This document shows positions 9,679 to 18,386 of a stretch of 64,000 bases of DNA, piece by piece (the stretch's first letter is position 1; each line of letters opens with the position of its first letter). Where the stretch lies: assembly GCF_900106095.1 (NCBI RefSeq), contig NZ_FNUD01000002.1, forward strand, positions 4,857,501 to 4,921,500. Reading direction: 5' to 3'. The stretch is from Pseudomonas deceptionensis (GTDB lineage Bacteria; Pseudomonadota; Gammaproteobacteria; Pseudomonadales; Pseudomonadaceae). The position numbers and the translations under genes were made by a program. The notes beneath the pieces are model-generated. The model was given only the letters and a program-made list of their open reading frames with translations, did not search any database and was not told the DNA's origin.

Positions 9679-10538
9679 AGCAGCCCCAGCTGTTCGACCG
9701 TCGAGGGTTGATGCAACTCGGGCAATGCCGGCAAACCCGGTAACCGTTCGCTCAATTGCTGATGAAAGCGCCGCGCCAGTTCCGGGGCCCGGTGATTGTC
9801 CGGCGTGTGCAGAAATACATAAGGCGTGCGCCCCTCCTCGATCCAGCCCGCCACTTTTTCAACCCAGGGTCGCAAATAGGGATCGTTGGCTTCCAGTTCC
9901 GGGCGACCGATAAAGCGCACCTGCGGGAATTGGGTAAAGGCGGCCGGGCGCGGCGGCACTTTGGGCTTTTTCGATTGCGCGTGCAGCACCGCAGGATCCG
10001 TCGAGGTGCAGCTGAACAAGGCGCGCGGATCAAGACAAATGCGCTCAACTGCACGATCCATCAGCAATCGGTTGAGCAACCGCTCGGCATCGCCCTTGGC
10101 AAAGAACTCCGGATGACGCACTTCAACCGCCAACGGGCGCTCCAGAGCGTCCACAAAGCTCATCAGCTCCGCCAGACGCTGTGGGCCGAAGCTTGCCGGC
10201 AGTTGCAGCCAAAGGGGCGCTACGCGCGCTCCCAAGGGCCGCAACAGTTGCAAGAAGTCTTCTGCGGCGTGCCCCTGCTCACGCAAGTCACCGCCGTGGC
10301 TGATATCCCGCGGGAACTTGGCGGTAAACCTGAAGTGCCCGGGCATGCTTTGCGCCCAGCGTTCAACTGTGGCCGGTGCCGGGCGGGCGTAGAAAGTGGT
10401 GTTGCCTTCGACGGCATTGAACACTTGCGCGTACAGGCTCAGAAAGTCAGCCGGGCGAGCGTTTTGCGGGTACAGGCCTTCGCGCCAGGCGTTTTCACTC
10501 CAGGACGGGCAACCGAGGTAATACGGGAGGTCAGTCAT
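9675..10538 (-). CDS. DUF72 (YecE-like) family protein
   Basis: This 287-residue protein of the DUF72 family is predicted to fold as a TIM barrel, with no established reaction. Family blocks include YLGCPSWSENAW near the start, FNAVEGNTTFYARPAPATVERW, FTAKFPRDISH, and the C-terminal YVFLHTPDNHRAPELAR, where the D-N motif is typical. A small conserved gene ends 4 bases upstream on the same strand, so the two are probably translated from one mRNA. Confidence 0.85.
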   Translation of the reverse strand: MTDLPYYLGCPSWSENAWREGLYPQNARPADFLSLYAQVFNAVEGNTTFYARPAPATVERWAQSMPGHFRFTAKFPRDISHGGDLREQGHAAEDFLQLLRPLGARVAPLWLQLPASFGPQRLAELMSFVDALERPLAVEVRHPEFFAKGDAERLLNRLLMDRAVERICLDPRALFSCTSTDPAVLHAQSKKPKVPPRPAAFTQFPQVRFIGRPELEANDPYLRPWVEKVAGWIEEGRTPYVFLHTPDNHRAPELARRFHQQLSERLPGLPALPELHQPSTVEQLGLL

Positions 10539-10542
10539 GAAC

Positions 10543-10839
10543 TCAAATGTACAGGTCCAGGGTCTGTACTTCTATTTCCCAATCGATAAAGCCTGCAGTG
10601 CTCAGGTAACTGGCAAGGGCCCTGGCCGTACTTTTGTTTATGGCGCGCTGGAAGATCATGTCTTGCTGACGGGACGGCAACTGGCTGATGCGTTCGCCGG
10701 AGGGTGGCGTACGGGCTGCCTGGGGGGTGTCTTGCTGTACGACTTCGCCATCATCGACCGACTCATCAACCAGCGGCTGGCCTTTTCGCGGCTTGCGCTT
10801 GATCGGGTAGGACTGGGAAGAAAAGCCGTCAATGCGCAT
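10543..10839 (-). CDS. Small conserved Pseudomonas protein of unknown function
   Basis: This 98-residue product has a polar, probably disordered N-terminal two-thirds. It is followed by a short hydrophobic/helical C-terminus (ALASYLSTAGFIDWEIEVQ) that I associate with a widespread small pseudomonad protein. The gene sits between tsaB and the DUF72 gene, and the DUF72 start lies 4 bases after its stop. The Shine-Dalgarno is weak. Coding status rests on its conserved tail and tight spacing. Confidence 0.65.
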   Translation of the reverse strand: MRIDGFSSQSYPIKRKPRKGQPLVDESVDDGEVVQQDTPQAARTPPSGERISQLPSRQQDMIFQRAINKSTARALASYLSTAGFIDWEIEVQTLDLYI

Positions 10840-10941
10840 GGCTGCAAGCTCGGTAGCAATAGTTACAATTTAGCGGCGCGGGCCAGACTAAGCAAATGGG
10901 CCGGCTATTTTGTAGATACTCTGTTGGCGGTCAACCCTGCC

Positions 10942-10994
10942 TGTGGGAGCGAGCCTGCTCGCGAACGACCTTCGCGAGCAAGCTCGCTCCCACA
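10942..10994. repeat. REP doublet, GTGGGAGCGAGC family
   Basis: TGTGGGAGCGAGCCTGCTCG and its inverse CGAGCAAGCTCGCTCCCACA face each other around a short spacer. Each arm is itself hairpin-forming. This is the classic paired REP arrangement of the P. fluorescens group, lying between tsaB and the small gene at 10543. Confidence 0.85.
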
Positions 10995-11012
10995 GTTGAC
11001 GTTTCCTTTAGA

Positions 11013-11066
11013 CCTTGTAGCCGCCGCCGAACGCAGCCTCGCTCCGCTCGTCAGCGGCTACAAAAG
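11013..11066. repeat. REP-like element, TGTAGCCGC...GCGGCTACA family
   Basis: An inverted repeat with ends TTGTAGCCGC and CAGCGGCTACAA encloses a GC-rich middle. Other copies are at 18283, 24034, 32658 and 56528. It ends 5 bases before the tsaB stop codon, and part of the same sequence recurs inside the tsaB tail. Confidence 0.8.
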
Positions 11067-11070
11067 CGGA

Positions 11071-11754
11071 TCAAGCGTTACGTTCAGCTTTTGTAGCCGC
11101 AACCTTGTCGCGCAGGTACACCGGCTGTGCGTCATCGGCCCTGATGGCCTCACCGCGCGCCCAGGCAAACCGGGCCAGGGTCAGCAGGTCTTCGGCGTGA
11201 GGCAACATGCCCGCGTCCATCGCGTATGGCTTGACGTTCAACCGCTCGGCGTAACCCCAACCGGTGCCTGCACCAAACCAGTCACCGACGGCGCCATCCG
11301 GCAAACCGGCAACTTCCGGTGCCAGTACGGCTTCAACGCCGTCCAGACGCATTTCGCCTGCCTGCTCGCGGTAGCAGCCCCAATACACTTCGTCCATGCG
11401 CGCATCAATGGCGGACACCACCTGGGTGGCGCCGTGCTCGCGATAGGCGCGCTGGGCCAGGACCGCCAGGTTGGAGATCGGCAACACCGGGCGCTCCAGG
11501 GCGAAGGCCAGGCCCTGCACCACACCAATGGCGATACGCACACCGGTAAAGGCGCCCGGCCCACGACCGAAGGCAATGGCCTCCACCGCCGACAGCTCGA
11601 CGCCCGCCTGAGCCAACAGTTCTTTAATCATCGGCAACAGCTTTTGCGCATGCAGGCGCGGGATCACCTCGTAGTGGCTCGTAACCTTGCCATCGTGCAG
11701 CAAGGCAACAGAGCAAGCTTCAGTCGCGGTATCCAGGGCCAGCAAGGTGCTCAT
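11071..11754 (-). CDS. tsaB: tRNA threonylcarbamoyladenosine biosynthesis protein TsaB
   Basis: TsaB is the scaffold partner of TsaD and TsaE in making N6-threonylcarbamoyladenosine at A37 of ANN-decoding tRNAs. The 227-residue ASKHA-fold protein opens with LLALDTATEACSVALL and has the GPGAFTGVRIAIGVVQGLA segment diagnostic of TsaB. It lies just downstream of adk, as in P. aeruginosa. The final codons (AATKAERNA) are written in a sequence identical to the end of the neighbouring REP-like family, so the C-terminus may have been remodelled by that repeat. Confidence 0.93.
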   Translation of the reverse strand: MSTLLALDTATEACSVALLHDGKVTSHYEVIPRLHAQKLLPMIKELLAQAGVELSAVEAIAFGRGPGAFTGVRIAIGVVQGLAFALERPVLPISNLAVLAQRAYREHGATQVVSAIDARMDEVYWGCYREQAGEMRLDGVEAVLAPEVAGLPDGAVGDWFGAGTGWGYAERLNVKPYAMDAGMLPHAEDLLTLARFAWARGEAIRADDAQPVYLRDKVAATKAERNA

Positions 11755-11800
11755 CGGTGTTCCCGTCAGAATCAGATTGAAAAAAGTTCAGCAGTATAAA

Positions 11801-11829
11801 CAACAACAGCCCGCAAGCGGGCTGTTGTT
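11801..11829 (-). terminator. Probable adk terminator
   Basis: AACAACAGCCCGC and GCGGGCTGTTGTT form a perfect stem around a 2-4 base loop, 20 bases after the adk stop. The minus-strand transcript continues into a U-rich GUUGUUGUUUA tail. Confidence 0.75.
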
Positions 11830-11848
11830 ACGGCGCAAAATCGACTTA

Positions 11849-12782
<934 letters not shown>

Positions 12783-15413
12783 TTAACCGGTGTTGCGCAA
12801 TCCCGCCGCGATCCCGGCCACAGTTACCAGCAACGCTTGTTCCAGAGGGCTGTCCTGGGCCGCTTGCTGGCGCCGCGAGCGCGCCAGCAGCTCGGCCTGC
12901 AATAAATGAAGAGGGTCAAGGTAGGTGTTGCGCAAACGGATGAACTCAAGCGTCTCCGGGCTATGAGCCATCAACTGTGCCTGCCCGGTCAGCCCCAACA
13001 CCACGGTGCACGCCTGCGACAATAAGTCGCGTAAATGCACACCCAATGGCAGCAGTTCCGGGGCCACCAGACGTTCGTCGTAGAGCCGGGCGATATCGGC
13101 ATCGGCCTTGGCCAGAACCATTTCCAGCATGTCGATGCGGGTGCGGAAGAACGGCCACTGCTCGCGCATTTGCGCCAACTGCTCGCCTTCACCACGGGCC
13201 AGCGCCTGGCTCAAAGCGGTTTCCCAGCCCAGCCAGGCGGGTAGCATCAAGCGGGTCTGGGTCCAACCAAAAATCCACGGGATGGCCCGCAGGCTTTCAA
13301 TCCCCCCTGCCCGGCGCTTGGCCGGACGACTGCCCAATGGCAAGCGGCCCAGTTCCTGCTCCGGCGTCGACTGACGGAAGTACTCGACGAACTGAGGATT
13401 ATCACGAACCACTCCGCGATAGGCCTTGACCCCGTCCGCCGCCAGCTCGTCCATCAACACCCGCCAGCCTGGTTCCGGCAGGGGTGGCGGGAGCAAGGTG
13501 GCTTCCAGCACAGCCGCCAGATACAGGTTGAGATTCTGCTCGGCGATGTCCGGCAGGCCGAACTTGAAGCGGATCATTTCACCCTGCTCCGTGGTGCGGA
13601 AACGCCCCGCCACCGAGCCCGGCGGCTGCGACAGAATCGCCGCGTGGGCCGGGCCTCCGCCACGACCTACAGTGCCACCGCGACCATGGAACAACAGCAG
13701 CTCAACGCCTTGTTCCCGACAGATATTGACCAGTGATTCCTGCGCCCGGTACTGCGCCCAGGCCGCCGCCGTGGTACCGGCATCCTTGGCCGAGTCGGAA
13801 TACCCGATCATCACTTCCTGCGGCCCTTGCAGACGGGTGCGATAGCCCGGCAACAGCAGGAGTCGCTCGATCACCGGCCCCGCATTGTCCAGGTCGGCCA
13901 GGGTTTCAAACAGCGGAACCACACGCATCGGGCGCTCAAGCCCCGACTCTTTGAGCAACAGTTGCACCGCCAGAACATCAGAGGCAGCGCCGGCCATCGA
14001 AATCACATATGAACCCAGTGACGCCCCCGGTGCAGCAGCCACTTCACGGCAGGTTGCCAGCACTTCGGCGGTGTCGGCACCGGGTTTGAAGTAACTGGGC
14101 AACAACGGGCGACGGTTGTTCAGCTCGCGCATCAGGAAGATCAGACGGGCATCTTCGTCCCAGTCTTCATAGCGACCCAGGCCCAGATAATCGGTGATTT
14201 CGGTCATGGCCGAGGCGTGTCGGGCCGCGTCCTGACGCACATCGAGGCGCACCAGAAACAGGCCGAACGTCACGGCCCGGCGCAAGAAATCGAGCAACGG
14301 CCCGTCCGCGATCACGCCCATGCCACAGGCATGCAGCGATTGATAGCAAAGCTGCAACGGCGCCAGCAGCTCGCGATTGTCCTGCAACACCTCGGCCGGG
14401 GCGGCCTGCGCGCTGCTCAAGGCGCTATGGGCCCAGTTGCGGGTGGCCCGCAGGCGCTCACGCAATTGTTTGAGCACGGCACGATACGGTTCGGCACTCT
14501 CGCCGGCGGCCGCCAGCAATTGCGGGGTGGCCTGCTGCATCGACAGGTCAGCCGCCAGTTTGTCGATATCGCGCAGGTACAAATCTGCCGCCATCCAGCG
14601 CGCCAGTAGCAGCACCTCACGGGTCACGCTGGCGGTGACATTGGGGTTGCCGTCACGGTCGCCGCCCATCCAGGAAGCAAAGCGGATCGGGGCTGCCTCC
14701 AGGGGCAAATGCAGCCCGGTGGCCGCATGCAGAGCCTTGTCAGCCTTGCGCAGCATATGCGGCACGGCGTGCCACAACGAATGTTCGATGACCGCAAACC
14801 CCCACTTGGCCTCATCGACAGGAGTGGGACGGGTGCGACGGATTTCTTCGGTGTGCCAGGCTTCGGCGATCAGCCGCTGCAAGCGCTGTTCGATCTCGGA
14901 TTTTTCCGCAAGGGTCAGGTCACGGTGGTCCTGGGCAGCCAGTTGCTCAGCGATGGCATCGTACTTTTGAATCAGGGTACGGCGGGTCACTTCGGTAGGG
15001 TGCGCGGTGAGCACCAGCTCGATATCCAGACGGCTGACCTGGCGTGCCAGCGACTCGGGCTTATGCCCTTCTGCCAGCAGCCGTTCGAGCAACTGCGGCA
15101 AGACCAGCGCCTCAAATGGCTCGGCCTGCCCCTCTTCACGCCGGTGGATCAACTGGTACTGCTCGGCAATGTTCGCAAGGTTCAAAAACTGGTTGAACGC
15201 CCGCGCCACCGGCAGCACTTCATCGTCGCTCAGGGCATCCAGAATCGCGCTCAACTCCTCGCCCGTGGTGCCGCGCCGGTCGGCCTTGGCCCCCTGGCGG
15301 ATGCGCTCGATCTTGGCGAGAAAAGCGTCGCCGTATTGGTCACGAATCGTATTACCCAACAGCTCACCCAGCAGGTGAACATCATCGCGCAAGCGTGCAT
15401 CAATATCGGTCAT
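12783..15413 (-). CDS. ppc: Phosphoenolpyruvate carboxylase
   Basis: This enzyme carboxylates phosphoenolpyruvate with bicarbonate to oxaloacetate, refilling the TCA cycle. The 876-residue product carries the catalytic [13 protein letters not shown] block (about residues 130-142), the glycine-rich [14 protein letters not shown] segment and the [19 protein letters not shown] region. It ends in the usual LRNTG C-terminus, where the final Gly is catalytically important. The start at 15413 ([13 protein letters not shown]) has GGAG 8 bases upstream and gives normal length. The longer frame beginning at 15509 is unlikely. Confidence 0.97.
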   Translation of the reverse strand: MTDIDARLRDDVHLLGELLGNTIRDQYGDAFLAKIERIRQGAKADRRGTTGEELSAILDALSDDEVLPVARAFNQFLNLANIAEQYQLIHRREEGQAEPFEALVLPQLLERLLAEGHKPESLARQVSRLDIELVLTAHPTEVTRRTLIQKYDAIAEQLAAQDHRDLTLAEKSEIEQRLQRLIAEAWHTEEIRRTRPTPVDEAKWGFAVIEHSLWHAVPHMLRKADKALHAATGLHLPLEAAPIRFASWMGGDRDGNPNVTASVTREVLLLARWMAADLYLRDIDKLAADLSMQQATPQLLAAAGESAEPYRAVLKQLRERLRATRNWAHSALSSAQAAPAEVLQDNRELLAPLQLCYQSLHACGMGVIADGPLLDFLRRAVTFGLFLVRLDVRQDAARHASAMTEITDYLGLGRYEDWDEDARLIFLMRELNNRRPLLPSYFKPGADTAEVLATCREVAAAPGASLGSYVISMAGAASDVLAVQLLLKESGLERPMRVVPLFETLADLDNAGPVIERLLLLPGYRTRLQGPQEVMIGYSDSAKDAGTTAAAWAQYRAQESLVNICREQGVELLLFHGRGGTVGRGGGPAHAAILSQPPGSVAGRFRTTEQGEMIRFKFGLPDIAEQNLNLYLAAVLEATLLPPPLPEPGWRVLMDELAADGVKAYRGVVRDNPQFVEYFRQSTPEQELGRLPLGSRPAKRRAGGIESLRAIPWIFGWTQTRLMLPAWLGWETALSQALARGEGEQLAQMREQWPFFRTRIDMLEMVLAKADADIARLYDERLVAPELLPLGVHLRDLLSQACTVVLGLTGQAQLMAHSPETLEFIRLRNTYLDPLHLLQAELLARSRRQQAAQDSPLEQALLVTVAGIAAGLRNTG

Positions 15414-15682
15414 CAGCAGTTTCTCCAGCAGTATCCGGGGGACAGCTCGTTCCCCAAGAGTGCGTTGCAACCGCTGGTTTTGACAAGCCGTGCGCACGGT
15501 AAAACTCAAAACCGGGCCCGATCAATCGGTCAAAATTCTTTTAGGCCATCTGCCATCTTTTTTGAACTATTCAAAAAACGCTCCGGTCACACCCATTAAC
15601 CATCACCGCTGGAACCTGTGTTCCAACACTCCGGGTGAAGCCACAGTCGTGATGGAGTTTGTTGTTACCAAGGAGTTTCCTA
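15414..15682. promoter_or_regulatory. Divergent ppc / lipoprotein promoter region with AlgU-like site
   Basis: These 269 bases separate divergent ppc and the DUF4398 lipoprotein gene. A candidate extracytoplasmic sigma (AlgU/sigma-22) promoter reads rightward: GAACTA at 15564-15569, a 17-base spacer, then TCACA at 15587-15591 (consensus about GAACTT-N16/17-TCTGA). It is followed by a small GGAAC...GTTCC hairpin near 15611. The lptF gene of P. aeruginosa is known to depend on AlgU, which fits. Confidence 0.45.
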
Positions 15683-16096
15683 ATGGAGTTGAAGACCATG
15701 ATGACCCGCACTGACAAAACCACCTCACCGCGCCTTCGCGGGCTAAAACTGGCTGCGCTGGCGCTGGGCACGAGTTTCGTTTTGGCCGGCTGTGCCGGCA
15801 ACCCTCCGTCGGAGCAGTACGCCGTGACTCAATCGGCCGTGAACAACGCCGTGAGCGCAGGCGGTACTGAATATGCGCCGGTGGAAATGAAGTCCGCTCA
15901 AGACAAGCTCAAGCAAGCCGAGATGGCCATGCATGACAAAAAATACGACGAAGCCCGTCGCCTGTCCGAACAGGCTGAGTGGGACGCTCGCGTAGCAGAA
16001 CGCAAAGCCCAGGCCGCGAAAGCCGAGAGGAGCGTTCAGGATGCTCAAAAAGCCGTGCAGGAATTGCGTCAGGAAGGCATGCGCAGCACTCAGTAA
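15683..16096 (+). CDS. DUF4398-domain lipoprotein
   Basis: This 137-residue envelope protein has a hydrophobic signal (LKLAALALGTSFVLAGC) giving a lipidated Cys near residue 38. The mature part is a long helical/coiled-coil DUF4398 region rich in Lys, Glu and Ala. The ATG at 15683 is chosen because AGGAG sits 7 bases upstream. Another ATG pair 12-15 bases downstream is possible. It lies 56 bases before the LptF-type gene, whose N-terminal part is related, so the two probably form an operon. Exact role is unknown. Confidence 0.88.
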   Translation: MELKTMMTRTDKTTSPRLRGLKLAALALGTSFVLAGCAGNPPSEQYAVTQSAVNNAVSAGGTEYAPVEMKSAQDKLKQAEMAMHDKKYDEARRLSEQAEWDARVAERKAQAAKAERSVQDAQKAVQELRQEGMRSTQ

Positions 16097-16152
16097 ACGC
16101 TGCCCCTTGTTGATGACACCGCATTGCCATTTGATAAAAAGGATTAACCATC

Positions 16153-16932
16153 ATGCGTAATACAGTACTGATCCCTGCCCTGCTGGCCTTGAGCGTTGGT
16201 CTGGCGGCGTGCTCGTCCCAGCCAAACGTCAACCTGGAAAACGCCAAGACCAATTTCTCGGCCCTGCAGACCAACCCTGACGCCACCAAGGTGGCGGCCC
16301 TGGAAACCAAGGACGCCAGCGAATGGCTGGACAAGGCTGAGAAGGCTTACTTGAACAAGGAAGACGAGTCCAAGGTTGACCAGTTGGCCTACCTGACCAA
16401 CCAGCGTGTTGAAGTGGCCAAGCAAACCATTGCGTTGCGCACGGCTGAAAACAATCTGAAAAACTCGGCATCGGCCCGCTCCCAGGCACTGCTTGAGGCG
16501 CGCGATGCGCAGATCAAGCAACTCAAGGGCATGAACGCCAAGCAGACTGAGCGCGGCACGCTGGTGACCTTCGGTGACGTGCTGTTCCAGTTCGGCAAGT
16601 CCGACCTGCAGCCAAACGGTATGCGCAACATCAACACCCTGGCTGAGTACCTGATGCAGAACCCGGACCGCAAGGTGATTGTCGAGGGTTACACCGACAG
16701 CGTCGGTTCAGCGGCTTTCAACCAGACCCTGTCTGAGCGTCGTGCCGAGTCGGTGCGCAACGCACTGGTGCGCAAAGGTGTAGACCCGACCCGCATCGTG
16801 GCTCAGGGCTATGGCAAGGAGTACCCGGTAGCGAGCAACGCGACCGATTCGGGCCGCGCCTCGAACCGTCGTGTTGAGGTGACTATCTCCAACGACAACC
16901 AGCCGGTCGCACCGCGTTCGTCGATGCAGTAA
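16153..16932 (+). CDS. lptF: OmpA-family lipoprotein, LptF type
   Basis: This 259-residue outer-membrane lipoprotein has the signal and lipobox VGLAAC. A helical DUF4398-like region (about 25-135) is followed by an OmpA C-terminal domain (about 140-250) that binds peptidoglycan. The motif NQTLSERRAESVRNALV with GYGKEYPVASN and NRRVEVTI is the classic OmpA-like signature. Position and partner match PA3691-lptF of P. aeruginosa, where LptF is linked to AlgU-controlled envelope and oxidative stress resistance. The symbol is transferred by synteny. Confidence 0.88.
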   Translation: MRNTVLIPALLALSVGLAACSSQPNVNLENAKTNFSALQTNPDATKVAALETKDASEWLDKAEKAYLNKEDESKVDQLAYLTNQRVEVAKQTIALRTAENNLKNSASARSQALLEARDAQIKQLKGMNAKQTERGTLVTFGDVLFQFGKSDLQPNGMRNINTLAEYLMQNPDRKVIVEGYTDSVGSAAFNQTLSERRAESVRNALVRKGVDPTRIVAQGYGKEYPVASNATDSGRASNRRVEVTISNDNQPVAPRSSMQ

Positions 16933-16940
16933 CCGATTGA

Positions 16941-16976
16941 AAAAAGCCTCGCCTGAGTGATCAGGCGAGGCTTTTT
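16941..16976. terminator. Bidirectional intrinsic terminator
   Basis: AAAAAGCCTCGCCTGA and TCAGGCGAGGCTTTTTT form a perfect stem with loop GTGA and a T-run on both strands. It sits just after lptF and before the convergent gene ending at 17017. Confidence 0.92.
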
Positions 16977-16983
16977 TGCGCTT

Positions 16984-17010
16984 GCCCTCACCCTTTGGGC
17001 GAGGGTGAAG
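16984..17010. repeat. CCCTCACCC hairpin element
   Basis: CCCTCACCCTTTGGGCGAGGGTGA is a small palindromic unit related to the one at 8135. It lies between the lptF terminator and the next convergent gene. Confidence 0.5.
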
Positions 17011-17016
17011 GTTGTT

Positions 17017-17343
17017 TTACTGCTCCAGCTTCGGTGTTTCCTGGCCCAGGCAACGCACGGCCTGTTTCTTGTTATTGACCAGTACCCCGGTCAGGCCTTT
17101 TTGCTCGGTGTCGAACAATACGATGATGCCGTCAATGCACTGCGCCACTTGGCTGGCTGGCGTGAGCGAGACTTTGTAGTCTTCGCCAGGAATGGTCTTG
17201 AGCATGGTGAAGTCGCTGAGCAGCAGCGCATCTTCAGGCTTGGCGAAGTGCAGGTAACCGTAGTACCACAGGGCGCCCACGGTGCCGAGGATGGTGCATA
17301 TACCGGTAATGATCAGGGGGATGGCGTTACGTTCTTCACTCAT
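17017..17343 (-). CDS. Small inner-membrane protein of unknown function
   Basis: The 108-residue product has one N-terminal transmembrane helix (about residues 8-30, IPLIITGICTILGTVGALWYY). A soluble domain follows that is likely periplasmic and contains two Cys residues (Q-C-I-D and V-R-C-L). Its start overlaps the end of the upstream hydrolase gene by 4 bases, indicating translational coupling. No function is recognised. P. aeruginosa has a comparable gene in this position. Confidence 0.8.
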   Translation of the reverse strand: MSEERNAIPLIITGICTILGTVGALWYYGYLHFAKPEDALLLSDFTMLKTIPGEDYKVSLTPASQVAQCIDGIIVLFDTEQKGLTGVLVNNKKQAVRCLGQETPKLEQ

Positions 17344-18257
17344 TGTTGGCTCTCTGGTTCAGCATCTGTAGTCAAATCCGGTGAGGCGGGGTAATTGGGA
17401 ATTTCGCCCAAGCGCCGCACGCCATTAAAGTGTTGCGGGTCATCCAGGTAGCGCAGCATGACCTGGCGCCAGGTCGGGTCGGCAAACGTCTGCACGTGGC
17501 CGCCACGTGTCAGTTGCAGCACCTTGGGCTGGGGCGCAGCTTGATACAGTCGCAGGCCATTGGAAAGCGGCACGACCGGGTCATCCAGGCTGTGGAAGAT
17601 CAGCATCGGCACACCTCCCATTCCAGGCATCGCATACACGGCACTGTCGGCGTCGGGCACCAGCCACGACAACGGCACTTGCAACGGCCAGGTCAGCCAG
17701 GACGTGCTCAAGGCAAACTGCCCCACTTCTCGGTAACTGGCTGGCACGCCATCAAGCACCATGGCCTTAACCCGTGCCCGTTGCGCCGGATGCCCGCTCA
17801 GGTAATGAAGGCCCATCGCCCCGCCAAGGCTTTGCCCCAGCACAATCAGCGGCAGCCCCTTGGTTTGCGGCTCGTGCTGCAACCAGTCGAAAGCCGCGTC
17901 GATGTCCTGATACACCGCCGGCAAACCCGGCGAGCCTTGGGACAGGCCATAACCGCGATAGTCGAGCATCAGCACCTGATAGCCCTGCGCCGGCAGCCAG
18001 GCGGTTGCGCCCAGGTGATAGGCCAGGTTGCCGCCATTGCCGTGCAGGTGCAGCACCGTGCCCTTGAGCGGCACGCCTTTTTTGGCCGGTAGCCACCAAC
18101 CACTCAGGCGCGTGCCGTCCGCGGCAGTCAACGTCACGTCGCGATACTCCAGGCCTGCTGCCGCCGGGGTGATCGGCAAGCCGGGCTCGGGATAGAACAG
18201 CAATGAACTGCATCCGCTGAGGGTCAACAGCAGGCAGAGTGCAGCCAGGGTTTTCAT
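17340..18257 (-). CDS. Alpha/beta-hydrolase lipoprotein
   Basis: This 305-residue serine hydrolase begins with a lipoprotein signal (MKTLAALCLLLTLSGC). The nucleophile elbow GQSLGGA lies near residue 165, the oxyanion-region HGNGGN near 93, the acid in FHSLDDPVVP near 230 and the His in GGHVQTF near 260. It resembles the YfhR/BEM46-like 'hydrolase of unknown substrate' group. It is probably anchored to the membrane facing the periplasm. The gene for a small membrane protein overlaps its end. Confidence 0.9.
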   Translation of the reverse strand: MKTLAALCLLLTLSGCSSLLFYPEPGLPITPAAAGLEYRDVTLTAADGTRLSGWWLPAKKGVPLKGTVLHLHGNGGNLAYHLGATAWLPAQGYQVLMLDYRGYGLSQGSPGLPAVYQDIDAAFDWLQHEPQTKGLPLIVLGQSLGGAMGLHYLSGHPAQRARVKAMVLDGVPASYREVGQFALSTSWLTWPLQVPLSWLVPDADSAVYAMPGMGGVPMLIFHSLDDPVVPLSNGLRLYQAAPQPKVLQLTRGGHVQTFADPTWRQVMLRYLDDPQHFNGVRRLGEIPNYPASPDLTTDAEPESQQ

Positions 18258-18282
18258 GGAATGAGTTACCTGATATCAGTTT

Positions 18283-18374
18283 TGTAGCCGCTGCCGCAGG
18301 CTGCGACAGGGCGCGCAGCGGCCTCGCTTTGAAGGTCCTGCTGACCTTATCGCAGCCTTCGGCAGCGGCTACAG
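18283..18374. repeat. REP-like element, TGTAGCCGCTGCCGCAGGCTGCG family
   Basis: TGTAGCCGCTGCCGCAGGCT and the inverse AGCCTTCGGCAGCGGCTACA frame a 92-base palindromic unit filling the gap between the hydrolase and QEGLA-protein genes. It is nearly the same in organisation as the copy at 56528. Confidence 0.85.
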
Positions 18375-18386
18375 GTTTTGTGTGGC

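Noticed and set aside
10537..11799. 420-codon plus-strand open frame spanning the small gene, REP repeats and tsaB
   Set aside because: It runs across two repeat elements and antisense to TsaB. The real genes on the minus strand explain the sequence.
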